From the NCBI RefSeq assembly GCF_000340885.1, contig NC_020291.1:4587001-4651000 (forward strand): 64,000 nucleotides of DNA, written 5' to 3'. The notes under the pieces are model-generated. The model was given only the letters and a program-made list of their open reading frames with translations, searched no databases and had not been told where the DNA came from. Each line of letters opens with the position of its first letter. Position 1 is the first letter of the stretch. The DNA comes from Clostridium saccharoperbutylacetonicum N1-4(HMT) (GTDB lineage: Bacteria; Bacillota; Clostridia; Clostridiales; Clostridiaceae). A program made the translations under genes and the position numbers. Below, in pieces: positions 26,448 to 36,250 of this stretch.

Positions 26448-27815
26448 TTAAACTAAATTTTTGAGCCATACTCTTTGATTATATCTTCTCAATCCTAATA
26501 TAAATTTATATACTTCCTCAAAGGTAACCATTGCATATACAAAATATATTGGAAGACCAAAAAACATTCCTCCAAGATAAGCAAACGGAATTCCAACAAG
26601 CCATACACCTGTAATATCTAACAGTAAGGCTGCCTTAGTATCTCCCCCACTTCTAAGTATACCTACTATATTTACCCAGTTAAATACTTTAAATGGCAAA
26701 TAACAAGAGAAAACCAATAGACATTTCCTTATATCCATCCCAACTCCTTCAGTCACATTAAATAAAGTAATTATTGGAGTTCTAATACCTAAACAAGTTG
26801 CAGCCATTATTAAAGCAGCTATAAATTGAAGTATAATAAAATATTTTGCATGTACTTTTGCTTCCTCAAGTTTATTGGCTCCTAATTCATTTCCTAAAAT
26901 AACTGCTGTAGCAGCACTAATTCCTTGGAAAATAACCGTTATAATTTGTTCAACAGTTTGGGTTATAGTAATTGCAGCTACTGCCCCATCTCCCATTCTT
27001 CCATAGACTAAAGAATACATTGTAACACCTAAGCCCCACATAAATTCATTTAAAATAACTGGAGATACTGTAACAAAAAATAATTTTACAAATTTGTTAT
27101 CAAAAGATATAAGTTCTTTAAGCTTTGCGGCAGCAGGTCCTTTTTGAATATATACTATTGATAAAATTAAAGTACACTCAATTGTTCTAGCTATCAAAGT
27201 TGCTATGGCTTCACCACGAACCCCAAAGGCTGGAACTCCAAAGTGCCCAAATATTAATGTATAGTTTAATATCACCTTTATTACAATAGAAAACAATGTA
27301 ACAAATACTGGAGCCTTTACTTGATTAACACCTCTTAAAAGTGCCACATAAACATTTGTTACTGCTGTTAAAGGATAACTTATAGCAGCTATTGATAAGT
27401 AGGTTGCCCCTATTTTTATAGTTTCTGTACTTGGAGTAAAAATGCTCATTACAATTTCAGGACATAACAAACTTGGAATTACGAAAAAAATAGCACCAAT
27501 CAGTCCCATTACCAAAGACATTCCTAACACTTTTCTTATGTTTTTAATATCTTTTTTACCAAAATATTGGGCAGTCAAAATAGATGAACCACTTACAATA
27601 CCAAACAATAGTAAAGTAAAAACAAAAAATACTTTGTTTGCAAGTCCAACTGCAGCAATAGATGTTTGCCCTAAACTGCCGATCATTACATTATCAACAA
27701 GATTCAAACTTGTATTTAATAAAGCCTGCAATGTTATTGGTGTAGTTATAGCAATTACTTTACGCAAAAATTTTTTATCTTGTCCCATGTTATTTAAAGT
27801 TTTAATAATTGTCAT
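26448..27815 (-). CDS. MATE-family multidrug/Na+ efflux protein
   Basis: The 455-residue protein has 12 predicted helices. The family's repeated halves are visible, with NLVDNVMIGSLGQTSIAAVGLA near residue 40 and RSGGDTKAALLLDITGVW near residue 390. It exports cationic compounds in exchange for Na+ or H+. The start at 27815 has GAGG 10 bases upstream; an internal ATG at codon 10 is possible. No regulator is adjacent. Confidence 0.9.
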   Translation of the reverse strand: MTIIKTLNNMGQDKKFLRKVIAITTPITLQALLNTSLNLVDNVMIGSLGQTSIAAVGLANKVFFVFTLLLFGIVSGSSILTAQYFGKKDIKNIRKVLGMSLVMGLIGAIFFVIPSLLCPEIVMSIFTPSTETIKIGATYLSIAAISYPLTAVTNVYVALLRGVNQVKAPVFVTLFSIVIKVILNYTLIFGHFGVPAFGVRGEAIATLIARTIECTLILSIVYIQKGPAAAKLKELISFDNKFVKLFFVTVSPVILNEFMWGLGVTMYSLVYGRMGDGAVAAITITQTVEQIITVIFQGISAATAVILGNELGANKLEEAKVHAKYFIILQFIAALIMAATCLGIRTPIITLFNVTEGVGMDIRKCLLVFSCYLPFKVFNWVNIVGILRSGGDTKAALLLDITGVWLVGIPFAYLGGMFFGLPIYFVYAMVTFEEVYKFILGLRRYNQRVWLKNLV

Positions 27816-28151
27816 AATTTTAGTACCTCATCATTCTTTGATCAATTGTTGATTTTCAATTATCAATGGTCAATTTGAATCCATAGTTAATAATGACCAA
27901 TTTACTATTGTCCTCATCATTGATCATTGTTAATACACCTTATTCTATTTTACTTACTAAAATTTATTGTGTCTACAAATAATTATACTATATCATTTAT
28001 AAATTCAATCTGATATAATTATCTAATGTTTGAATGAAAAATATAAATTGGCAATACCTTGAAAAATATATGATTTTGTGATATTTTTCAAATATGATTG
28101 ATTATTTTATTTTTTTCCAAAAACATAAAATCAAGAAAGAGGTGCTTAACC
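27816..28151. other. Gene-free region with short scattered repeats
   Basis: Between the MATE start and the HNH-like gene I see only A/T-rich DNA. It includes several near-copies of the motif TTGATAATT/AATTATCAA (27838-27945) that also occurs in other gaps of this window. Confidence 0.55.
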
Positions 28152-28799
28152 ATAAAAACAAATTATAAAACTCAAGAAAACAAATATAATACTAAAGGTA
28201 ATCTAACTGAAATTACAGTTTTAAAGAAAGACGGCAGCGAATTAATTTGCAAAATAGATACATTTGACACTGAAAAAGTTCAAAAGGCTGGAACTTGGTT
28301 TGCTGAATGGCATAAGGATTTTAATAACTATCTTGTTCAAACATTAACTACTTCTAAAGTTAATGGTAAAACAGTATCTACTAAGGTAACTATACAATCC
28401 GTAATCTTAGATGTTAACCCTAAAGTTCCAATTAAACACTTAAATGGAAATACTTTAGACAACAGAAAAGAAAATCTAGAATTATACAATAGAAATTCTA
28501 AAAATGATTGTACAAAAATAGATCATTACACTATGGGAATAATATTAAGAGACAAATTTGGAAATCATAAAGACACTGCTTTAATTTCAATGGATGATGT
28601 AGATCAAGTAATAAAAGACGGTTACAATTGGGTTACATATAAAAAGGGCTCTGAAATAATGGTTGTAGCAAATACTCCAGAAGGCAGAATTCGTTTAGAT
28701 GAACTAATCATGTCACCTGATGAAACAATGAAAGTACATCACATTAATTTAAATCCATTAGATAATAGAAGATCTAATTTAGAAAACCAACCACTTTAA
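28152..28799 (+). CDS. HNH-like protein with two degenerate HNH halves
   Basis: The product contains IKHLNGNTLDNRKENLELYN and, near its end, VHHINLNPLDNRRSNLEN. Both resemble the HxxNxxxxDNRxxNLE core of intron- and phage-type HNH nucleases. The region between has a strand-rich segment like their DNA-binding modules. No partner or host intron is seen, so its target is unknown. AGAGGTG is followed 7 bases later by ATA at 28152, in frame, and no ATG, GTG or TTG fits the site. Starting at an upstream TTG (28098) would add 18 residues without a ribosome binding site. Confidence 0.6.
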   Translation: MKTNYKTQENKYNTKGNLTEITVLKKDGSELICKIDTFDTEKVQKAGTWFAEWHKDFNNYLVQTLTTSKVNGKTVSTKVTIQSVILDVNPKVPIKHLNGNTLDNRKENLELYNRNSKNDCTKIDHYTMGIILRDKFGNHKDTALISMDDVDQVIKDGYNWVTYKKGSEIMVVANTPEGRIRLDELIMSPDETMKVHHINLNPLDNRRSNLENQPL

Positions 28800-28822
28800 T
28801 TTTATAATTAATAATTATAAAT

Positions 28823-28863
28823 AAAAATACTTATTTTACATAAAATGTTAAATAAGTATTTTT
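28823..28863 (+). terminator. Terminator of the HNH-like gene
   Basis: AAAAATACTTATTT and AAATAAGTATTTTT form the stem, followed by more T. Confidence 0.82.
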
Positions 28864-28928
28864 ATTTATATTAATTAGGTGTAAACTATTAAAGTAAGAG
28901 ATTTTATGACTAATATGAGGTGATTAAC

Positions 28929-29585
28929 TTGACTAAATTAGAAATATTGTTTGGCGATATAACAAAAATTAAATTTGATGCCATTGTAAATGCAGCAAAT
29001 GCTTCCTTGCTTGGTGGTGGAGGTGTTGATGGTGCAATTCACAAAGCCTGTGGTGATAAATTATTAGAGGAATGTCGTCATTTAAATGGATGCATGACAG
29101 GTAAGGCAAAACTAACTAAATCCTATAACTTATTTGATTCAGGTGTATATTGGATAATTCATACTGTTGGTCCAATTTATAGGAATAATGGCACAGAAGA
29201 AAAATATCTAAGAAACGCTTATCACTCTTCCCTTCTGCTAGCAGCTAACTATGTAGAAGTCTACTCTAAGCAATGCAATGAATTTCTAAATCAAAACCTT
29301 TATAAATTAGGTGGTAAACAAAAAGACTTTTTTCTTAAGGAGCTCAATGATTATATTGAAGAACATCCAATTAAAACTATTGCTTTTCCATCAATAAGTA
29401 CTGGGGCATACTCTTACCCTTTAGAAGATGCATGTAATATAGCCTTAGATGAAATTTTAACCTTTATTCAAAACTCACCAGATACTTTCGAAAAAATTGC
29501 AATGGTTTGTTTTGAAGAAAAGACTTATAATACTTATAAAACTTTATATGAAAACAGATTAGAAAAATCAGAACACAACATCTAA
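28929..29585 (+). CDS. Macro-domain ADP-ribose hydrolase/deacetylase
   Basis: The 218-residue macro domain has the adenosine-binding GDITKIKFDAIVNAAN, the ribose loop LLGGGGVDGAIH and the phosphate loop ISTGAYSYP. Such enzymes remove acetyl groups from O-acetyl-ADP-ribose or ADP-ribose from proteins. About 38 residues (108-146, Lys/Tyr/Asn-rich) are inserted before the VIAFPSIS-like strand compared with minimal 175-residue homologues. A TTG at 28929 follows GAGGTG. It is a single gene between two terminators. Confidence 0.88.
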   Translation: MTKLEILFGDITKIKFDAIVNAANASLLGGGGVDGAIHKACGDKLLEECRHLNGCMTGKAKLTKSYNLFDSGVYWIIHTVGPIYRNNGTEEKYLRNAYHSSLLLAANYVEVYSKQCNEFLNQNLYKLGGKQKDFFLKELNDYIEEHPIKTIAFPSISTGAYSYPLEDACNIALDEILTFIQNSPDTFEKIAMVCFEEKTYNTYKTLYENRLEKSEHNI

Positions 29586-29667
29586 TATATATGTTCTAAT
29601 TAACATTACTAAATTATAAATTAGTTACGAAAGCAACACATTAAAAGGTTTATGTATCCAAATATTA

Positions 29668-29697
29668 AAGCATAGGTTTAAGTTAAAACCTATGCTT
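29668..29697 (-). terminator. Terminator of the DtxR-type gene
   Basis: AAGCATAGGTTT and AAACCTATGCTT form a stem about 35 bases after the minus-strand stop. Confidence 0.75.
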
Positions 29698-29731
29698 ATT
29701 AATTCTTTGTAATAACGAAACTTTCTTTACG

Positions 29732-30205
29732 TTAGCTATTATTTTTCTCACTTCTATATTCATTAAATTCCTCAATAAAATTAGGATTATCATAAAAAAA
29801 ATTCACTAAATCCCCTATTCCATATAATACATTACTGCAAATTGTATGTTCTATCTTTTCTGTCTCCTCCAATAATCCATCTTCTACATTTAATAATTTT
29901 AAGAACTTTTCAATTAAATTATGACGTTGTAATAAATATTCCCCTAGTTTTAATCCATCATTTTTAAGAATAATTACTCCATACTTTTCATATTTAATCA
30001 AATTTACTTCTGCTAATTTCTTAATCATTCTCGTAACTGATGGTGGTTGTACATTTAATGCTGTTGCCAGATCATTAACACGAATAAATCCTGTTTTACT
30101 TGAAAGTCTATATATCATTTCCATGTAATCCTCTGCTGAAGGAGATAGGATATTCTGATTTTTTCTCATATATTCTCTAAATGTAAAAAATTCATTTTCT
30201 ATCAT
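29732..30205 (-). CDS. DtxR/MntR-family metal-dependent regulator
   Basis: The 157-residue protein has an N-terminal winged helix (SAEDYMEMIYRLSSKTGFIRVNDLA at about 23-47, then QPPSVTRMIKKL) and a metal-binding/dimerisation domain (QRHNLIEKFL onwards). No SH3-like third domain is present, as in MntR. It is divergent from feoA, so it is the likely Fe2+ or Mn2+ sensor controlling ferrous iron uptake. The start at 30205 follows AAGGG; an ATG at 30223 lacks a site. Confidence 0.88.
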   Translation of the reverse strand: MIENEFFTFREYMRKNQNILSPSAEDYMEMIYRLSSKTGFIRVNDLATALNVQPPSVTRMIKKLAEVNLIKYEKYGVIILKNDGLKLGEYLLQRHNLIEKFLKLLNVEDGLLEETEKIEHTICSNVLYGIGDLVNFFYDNPNFIEEFNEYRSEKNNS

Positions 30206-30475
30206 TTTTCTGATACCCTTCATTTATTATTTATTACTTTAATTATATTGCTAATACTTACAAAATATATTTACTATTCTAATAAATATACATCAATTAA
30301 TATTCTCATAAAAGAACTTATAAAAATTTGATAAGTTCTTATAGTTTATAATGTCACATTATTGAATCTATTATCATAACTTGTATTAAAGTTAGTTTAT
30401 AGAAACATTCTTAGGCGATTAAAAATAATTTACTTTTATGAAACTTTAATAAGATCTTTTAATGGAGGCGATAAA

Positions 30476-30700
30476 ATGATAAATCTTAATAATATATCAG
30501 TAGGGAAATTTGTTAAAGTTAATGAACTGTCAGCATCAGGAATGCTAAGAGAAAGAATGTTGGCACTTGGTCTCACAAGAGGTGCAAAGATTGAGGTTAT
30601 AAGAAAAGGTCCTTCTGGAGATCCAACAGTTTATAATATACGCGGTGCTATGATAGCACTTAGAAACGAAGAAGCATCTTTAATATCTGTTGATGAATAA
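30476..30700 (+). CDS. feoA: Ferrous iron transport protein A
   Basis: The 74-residue SH3-like protein opens MINLNNISVGKFVKV and carries GMLRERMLALGLTRGAKIEV, the FeoA core. It supports FeoB in Fe2+ uptake at the cytosolic face. GGAGGCGAT precedes the ATG. feoB follows after 257 non-coding bases, an unusually large gap for this pair. Confidence 0.93.
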   Translation: MINLNNISVGKFVKVNELSASGMLRERMLALGLTRGAKIEVIRKGPSGDPTVYNIRGAMIALRNEEASLISVDE

Positions 30701-30957
30701 TTAATATTAATCATTCATTTTTAATATATAAGTTCTAATTAATTAACTTTAGTAATATTCTAACTTATGTGAGAAGTAATAGGTAATAGTTCCGGTTAAA
30801 ATAGCTTTAGATCTTTTTAATAAATCTAATTTAGGATAAAACAATAGTTTTTCTCCAAAATTATTGCCTCTTCACTCTTATTTCTAACTTAAATACAACT
30901 TCTAGATTATTGAGCAATATTTCTTAGATTTTATGTAATATATTTTAGGAGGTAATA

Positions 30958-33069
30958 ATGGGGCTAACATATGAATCAACCAAAAATAATGCCATGACAG
31001 ATATATTTAAGATTGAAAAAAAAGATGGACAATTCATTATTGCTCTTGCTGGCAACCCAAATACAGGTAAAAGCACAGTATTCAACTCATTAACAGGGCT
31101 GCATCAACATACTGGAAATTGGCCAGGTAAAACAGTAGTCAATGCACGCGGTGAATTTACTTATAAAAACAGAGAAAATATATTAGTTGATCTTCCTGGT
31201 ACTTATTCATTATTTGCCTCCTCTGTAGAAGAGGAGGTAGCAAGAGATTTCATTTGTTTTGGTAATTCAGATGCTGTAATAGTTGTTACAGATGCAACTT
31301 GTCTCGAAAGAAATTTAAATCTTGTTTATCAAGTTATGGAATTAACTGATAATGTTATATTATGCATAAATCTTATTGATGAAGCAAAAAAGAAAAACAT
31401 AGTTATAGACGGTAAAGGTATAGAAAAAGAGCTTGGTATTCCTACAGTTTTATGTGCAGCTAGAAGTGGCCAAGGAATAAATGAACTGAAAGAAAAGGTA
31501 TATGAAATAACTACTGAAGAAATCAAGTCAAAACCTAAAACTGTAATATACAATGATTATATAGAAGAGAAAATAAAATCCCTTCAACCTATTATTGAAA
31601 AAAGCATAGTCGGAATAAATTCTAGATGGTTGGCCTTAAGAATCATAGATGGTGATAAAAAGTTAATGGATTCTATTTTTAACAATGTAGATAAAAAATT
31701 ATTAGAAGAAATCCTTGAAAAAACTGAGTCCCATGAAAACTATGATAAGAAGAGAAACCTACGAGATGATATTTCAGAACAGATTTATATAAAAGCTGAA
31801 GAAGTTAGAGATAAATATGTTAAAGAAGATAAAGCAAAAATTAATAGAGATAGAGTTATAGATAATTATATTACTTCCAAAATATTTGGAATTCCATTAA
31901 TGCTTCTGGTTTTAGCATTAGTCTTTTGGATTACAATTACTGGGGCTAACATACCTTCTGACATAATTGCTAATGTTCTTTTCAAATTTGAGGATACGCT
32001 TACTTTATGGTTTACCAGCATCAATGCACCAAGCTGGCTTCATGGAATTCTTATTCTTGGACTATATAGAACCTTAGCATGGGTAATCTCTGTAATGCTC
32101 CCTCCTATGGCTATATTTTTCCCTATCTTCACAATCCTAGAAGACTTAGGCTATTTACCTAGAGTAGCTTTTAACCTTGATCACTTATTTAAAAAAGCTT
32201 GCGCACATGGTAAGCAGTGCTTGACTATGTGCATGGGGTTTGGTTGTAATGCTGCTGGAATAATTTCCTGCAGAATAATCGAATCTCCTAGAGAAAGGCT
32301 TATAGCCATATTAACCAATAACTTCGTCCCTTGTAATGGAAGATTCCCAACCCTAATAGCCATTGCTACAGTTTTCCTCGTTTCTCAGAGTGAAAGTAAA
32401 GTAAGTTTCCTCCCTACTTTGACTATAACAGGACTGGTTGTTATAGGGATAGGTATAACTTTATTAGTATCTTATGGTTTATCAAAAACAATTTTAAAAG
32501 GAGTCCCATCAACTTTTACTTTAGAACTCCCTCCTTATAGGGTTCCTAAGATTGGACGTGTCTTATATACTTCTATAATTGACCGAACTGTTTTTGTTCT
32601 CTGGAGGGCCGCAGTTGTAGCTGCACCAGCAGGTGCATTAACTTGGATACTTGCTAATGTATATATAGGTGATTTAAGTATTACTAATCATATAGCTGCT
32701 TTCCTCAATCCTTTTGCACAGCTTATAGGTTTAGATGGCTTTATCTTAATGGCTTTTATATTAGGACTTCCAGCAAATGAGATTGTGCTTCCAATACTGA
32801 TTATGAGTTATCTTTCAACTGGCTCTATGATTGAATTCGATAGTATAGATTCTCTAAGACAGATATTATTATCTCATCATTGGACTTATCTTACAGCTTT
32901 AAACACTATGTTATTTAGTTTATTACACTGGCCATGTGCCACAACGCTTTTAACTATAAAAAAAGAAACTGGAAGTTTAAAATGGACAGGACTCGCAGTA
33001 CTTATTCCTACTTGTATTGCCATTTGCGTATGTTTTATTACCAGCACTTTATTCCATCTTTTCAACTAA
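30958..33069 (+). CDS. feoB: Ferrous iron transporter FeoB
   Basis: The 703-residue protein has an N-terminal GTPase domain (G1 GNPNTGKST at residues 32-40, G3 DLPGTYSL, G4-like NLIDE). A helical GDI region follows, then about eight membrane helices with conserved Cys in GFGCNAAG. It moves Fe2+ inward. The first 25 residues before the GTPase are longer than in many homologues. AGGAGG precedes the ATG. It probably shares iron control with feoA through the divergent DtxR-type gene. Confidence 0.95.
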   Translation: MGLTYESTKNNAMTDIFKIEKKDGQFIIALAGNPNTGKSTVFNSLTGLHQHTGNWPGKTVVNARGEFTYKNRENILVDLPGTYSLFASSVEEEVARDFICFGNSDAVIVVTDATCLERNLNLVYQVMELTDNVILCINLIDEAKKKNIVIDGKGIEKELGIPTVLCAARSGQGINELKEKVYEITTEEIKSKPKTVIYNDYIEEKIKSLQPIIEKSIVGINSRWLALRIIDGDKKLMDSIFNNVDKKLLEEILEKTESHENYDKKRNLRDDISEQIYIKAEEVRDKYVKEDKAKINRDRVIDNYITSKIFGIPLMLLVLALVFWITITGANIPSDIIANVLFKFEDTLTLWFTSINAPSWLHGILILGLYRTLAWVISVMLPPMAIFFPIFTILEDLGYLPRVAFNLDHLFKKACAHGKQCLTMCMGFGCNAAGIISCRIIESPRERLIAILTNNFVPCNGRFPTLIAIATVFLVSQSESKVSFLPTLTITGLVVIGIGITLLVSYGLSKTILKGVPSTFTLELPPYRVPKIGRVLYTSIIDRTVFVLWRAAVVAAPAGALTWILANVYIGDLSITNHIAAFLNPFAQLIGLDGFILMAFILGLPANEIVLPILIMSYLSTGSMIEFDSIDSLRQILLSHHWTYLTALNTMLFSLLHWPCATTLLTIKKETGSLKWTGLAVLIPTCIAICVCFITSTLFHLFN

Positions 33070-33084
33070 CTCTATATAACAGCT

Positions 33085-33121
33085 AAAAAGGTTAGAAACA
33101 ACGATATTTCTAACCTTTTTT
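33085..33121. terminator. Bidirectional terminator between feoB and gpmA
   Basis: AAAAAGGTTAGAAA and TTTCTAACCTTTTT form a perfect stem between convergent genes. Confidence 0.9.
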
Positions 33122-33135
33122 CATTTCATTTATAC

Positions 33136-33867
33136 TTAAATATGCTTGTCTATTATATTTTCAGGTATTTTTCCTTCTAAGGATAAATAATAGCTATCTA
33201 TAGGTGCTAGATTTTCATCTAATTCATATACTAAAGGTGTACCTGTAGGTATATTTAAATTAGCTATTCCATCACTAGAAATATTATCTAGATATTTTAC
33301 TAGAGCTCTTAGAGTGTTTCCATGAGCTGCTATTATAATTTTTTTACCTTCTTTTAATTTTGGAGCTATATTTTCATTCCATTCCTCTAAAACTCTTTTT
33401 TCTGTATCTGCTAAATTTTCTGTTAATGGAATTTCACCTTCTTTTAAATCTTTATATCTCAAATCATGTCCACCATATCTTGGATCATCTTTTGTTAATT
33501 CTGGTGGTCTTACATTTACAAATCTTCTCCACTTATGAACTTGTTCTTCTCCATATTTTTCTGCAGTTTCTGCCTTATTTAAGCCTTGGAGTGCTCCATA
33601 ATGTCTTTCGTTAAGCTTCCAAGATTTATTTACTGGTATCCACATTAAATCCATCTCATGCAATATTATATCTAATGTCCTTATTGCTCTTTTTAAAACA
33701 GAAGTATAGGCTATATCAAAAGCAAATCCATTTTTTTTAAGTATTTCCCCAGCCAATCTTGCTTCCTTAAGTCCATTTTCAGATAAATCCACATCAGTCC
33801 AGCCAGTAAATTTATTTTCTAAATTCCAAATACTTTCCCCATGTCTTATCAATACTAATTTAATCAT
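33136..33867 (-). CDS. gpmA: 2,3-bisphosphoglycerate-dependent phosphoglycerate mutase
   Basis: The 243-residue enzyme has the catalytic RHGES (His9), the family [15 protein letters not shown] and GPM-specific [15 protein letters not shown]. It interconverts 3- and 2-phosphoglycerate in glycolysis. Length and motifs are normal. It is a single gene with its own upstream A/T-rich promoter region. Confidence 0.95.
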   Translation of the reverse strand: MIKLVLIRHGESIWNLENKFTGWTDVDLSENGLKEARLAGEILKKNGFAFDIAYTSVLKRAIRTLDIILHEMDLMWIPVNKSWKLNERHYGALQGLNKAETAEKYGEEQVHKWRRFVNVRPPELTKDDPRYGGHDLRYKDLKEGEIPLTENLADTEKRVLEEWNENIAPKLKEGKKIIIAAHGNTLRALVKYLDNISSDGIANLNIPTGTPLVYELDENLAPIDSYYLSLEGKIPENIIDKHI

Positions 33868-34034
33868 ATATATATCAATCCTCTCTTAATATCAATCATT
33901 TAAATTTTTATTTCTTAATAATTATTATCTTTTAATATATTATACTACTTTATATTGGACATGTATACTTATTTGAAAATTATTATCAATAACTTATTAA
34001 TAAAAGCTACAATTATAAATCCTACGACAAAAAA

Positions 34035-34059
34035 ACACCTATATTCACTCTATAGATGT
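34035..34059 (-). terminator. Terminator of the ketopantoate-reductase-like gene
   Basis: On the minus strand ACATCTATA and TATAGGTGT form a stem followed by TTTTTTT. Confidence 0.7.
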
Positions 34060-34173
34060 TCTTAGACTTTACTTAACCAATTGAAACTTCTAAATTTATA
34101 TTCTCTGCAAACTTATATTATTTTTTACTTTAAAATGTTATTCACCACATAAATCCAATCATCTAGACGAAAA

Positions 34174-35100
34174 TTAAATTAACTTATTTAATTCTTCCAT
34201 ATTAGGTATATTAATTTTCATTTCTTTTCCAAGCTTAAGCATTTGTATAAAATTATCTTTCATCTCATCAATTGCAAGTAATGCATGAGCGGTATAACGC
34301 TGCATTATCGGGTTTTCTTCAAAATTTCTTTTAAACATTGGATATAAAGTAGAAAATGGCATTTTAATCATTTGGACTTCTGGAAATTCATTTAGATTAA
34401 CTCCTCGCTTTTCACACAAACTATACCCTTCATTCATTGCTTTAAAACATGTTTCTACTAGCTTTTCATCCTTTAAAAACTCACCTAGATCATTATATTT
34501 TGAAAGACCTATTCCTACAGGACTTGCTCCTACATTGTGTATCCATAACCAATGTAGCACATTACATGGAACCTCAGGCACAATCCCACACTCTTTAAAG
34601 ATGTCAATTGTCTTGCTAAGTAATGACTTTTGATCTTCATATACTGTCCCTAAGGTAATATCTTGTCCTATATTTCCCCAAAGTAGATTATCTCTAAAGG
34701 TACCTCCTCCTCCAGCATAACCCATAATGTATTGTTCTTTTTTTAGAATCTTATCAATCTCTTCTGTTCCATTCCAATTCAATGTAAATAGTACATAATC
34801 AGAATTAGGCACCTGTTTAATAAGTGTTTCAAGTACCCCCTTTAATTGATATGAATTTACAGGAACAATAATCAAATCATATTCACACTCTACATTAATT
34901 ACACATTTGTAAGTATATTCTCCTGTTGTATACATACGCTCTTCCGTTTCACGTTCATCTATAATATCATATGTTATAGTTTTATTATTCATAATGCTAA
35001 ACTTATTTTCACGTACAAAATGAGTAACTTCATTACATTTTGAAAGTGAATGTCCATACAAAGTTCCAATTACTCCTGTACCAACTATTAATATCTTCAT
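34174..35100 (-). CDS. Ketopantoate reductase (ApbA/PanE) family oxidoreductase
   Basis: The 308-residue cytosolic enzyme opens MKILIVGTGVIGTLYGHSL, an NAD(P)-binding Rossmann loop, and has the family's helical C-terminal domain. Members reduce 2-ketopantoate, but paralogues with other 2-keto substrates are common. It is co-transcribed with the TetR gene just upstream (1-base overlap), and no other pantothenate gene is present, so a detoxifying paralogue is more likely than panE itself. Confidence 0.82.
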   Translation of the reverse strand: MKILIVGTGVIGTLYGHSLSKCNEVTHFVRENKFSIMNNKTITYDIIDERETEERMYTTGEYTYKCVINVECEYDLIIVPVNSYQLKGVLETLIKQVPNSDYVLFTLNWNGTEEIDKILKKEQYIMGYAGGGGTFRDNLLWGNIGQDITLGTVYEDQKSLLSKTIDIFKECGIVPEVPCNVLHWLWIHNVGASPVGIGLSKYNDLGEFLKDEKLVETCFKAMNEGYSLCEKRGVNLNEFPEVQMIKMPFSTLYPMFKRNFEENPIMQRYTAHALLAIDEMKDNFIQMLKLGKEMKINIPNMEELNKLI

Positions 35101-35735
35101 TATTTCTCCTCCAATTCAAATAAATTAGCAATAAAGCTAAATGTATTTTTTTCAGACCCCAAACTTTGTGTGAGAATTTCTTCAAACGCACAAACTTTTG
35201 ATGCTATTGTCTCTCTATCCCACTTAAATAAATTCATATCTAGGTAAAAATTAGATAAAGTTAAAATCATCTCTGCTGTTTCGAGTGGGTATTTTGCATG
35301 AAAAATTCCTTCTTTAATTCCTTGCAATATTATATCAGCATAAAAAGGTGCAAATCTCTTAGTAATACTAACCATCAATTTCTGATGAAATACTGCATTT
35401 GCTGGAGTATCCATTTTTTCATTCTGACTCCTATTACTATTTACAGCCTTTATTCCATTTAAAATTATTTCTTTAAATCTTGCATCAGCTTTTAATTCTT
35501 TTGAATCATGCTTTTCTATTTCGTCAATCCAAAGTTCCACCTGCATTTCTATTGCAGCATCTGCGCATTCTTCTTTTGAAGAAAAATAATGATAAAAAGC
35601 CCCCTTTGATATATTTAAAATTTTAATAATAAATGCAATTGTAGTATTCTCATAACCATTTGCAATAAATATATCCCATATTGATTTTAGTAATTCATTT
35701 CTCTTGTTATCAAACTCTTTATTTGTTCTTGCCAT
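35100..35735 (-). CDS. TetR/AcrR-family repressor
   Basis: The 211-residue regulator has the TetR helix-turn-helix at residues about 10-55 (IFIANGYENTTIAFIIKIL then ISKGAFYHYFSSKEE) and a variable ligand domain. Its stop overlaps the start of the reductase gene, making a two-gene operon. A perfect 13 bp-arm palindrome lies directly upstream of the start codon and overlaps the expected promoter, so it very likely represses its own operon. Confidence 0.9.
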   Translation of the reverse strand: MARTNKEFDNKRNELLKSIWDIFIANGYENTTIAFIIKILNISKGAFYHYFSSKEECADAAIEMQVELWIDEIEKHDSKELKADARFKEIILNGIKAVNSNRSQNEKMDTPANAVFHQKLMVSITKRFAPFYADIILQGIKEGIFHAKYPLETAEMILTLSNFYLDMNLFKWDRETIASKVCAFEEILTQSLGSEKNTFSFIANLFELEEK

Positions 35736-35745
35736 TTTACTCTCC

Positions 35746-35778
35746 TTATAATTAAACCGACCGTTGGTTTAATTATAA
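35746..35778. promoter_or_regulatory. TetR-type operator
   Basis: TTATAATTAAACC-7-GGTTTAATTATAA has perfect 13 bp arms. The centre ACCGACCGTTGGT has the AACC...GGTT form usual for TetR/AcrR sites. It begins 11 bases before the TetR start codon. Confidence 0.82.
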
Positions 35779-36157
35779 GTAACACTAATCAACTTTGTCA
35801 ATATATTCTAATATTTCTTATAAAAAGAGAACTGTGATGATCATATCTGTTTCAAAATAATAGCTAAATTCATATATTGAGTCCCTATCTTAAAAATCAC
35901 ATTAAAAATAGTGACTCTAAAATAGAAGCCACTAATTAAATTAATACTTTATTATCAATATAAGTTCCGAAATGCAGAAAAGTTACGCATTGTATCATAG
36001 ATACTCTTTTCTAAAGTGTGGATATTTTCCATCAGGCAAGGAGACTTGTATTTTTTTATGTGTCTTAGTAAGATAAGTATAATACATTTCTTTATGTATA
36101 AAATTATTCTTAAATTATATAGCTAAACATAGTTTTTAAGTTAAACTTTTATTTAAT
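35779..36157. other. Gene-free convergent/divergent spacer
   Basis: A/T-rich DNA without an ORF preceded by a ribosome binding site. A small stem TAGTG...CACTA lies near 35909-35934; otherwise nothing is recognisable. Confidence 0.5.
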
Positions 36158-36192
36158 AGAGCCTTGTCCAATATAATGCTGAACAAGGCTCT
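36158..36192 (-). terminator. Terminator of the cobalt transporter operon
   Basis: AGAGCCTTGT and ACAAGGCTCT form a stem with a T-rich minus-strand tail, 59 bases after the cbiN stop. Confidence 0.82.
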
Positions 36193-36250
36193 GCATGATC
36201 CTATTCTCACAGGATATCATTTTTTTATATTTTATATTCTAAAGCTATTA

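Noticed and set aside
27442-27852. 136-codon plus-strand frame opposite the MATE gene
   Set aside because: Antisense shadow of a conserved membrane protein with no ribosome binding site.
34174-35100. Naming the reductase panE
   Set aside because: The TetR operon context and absence of other pantothenate genes make a paralogue more likely.
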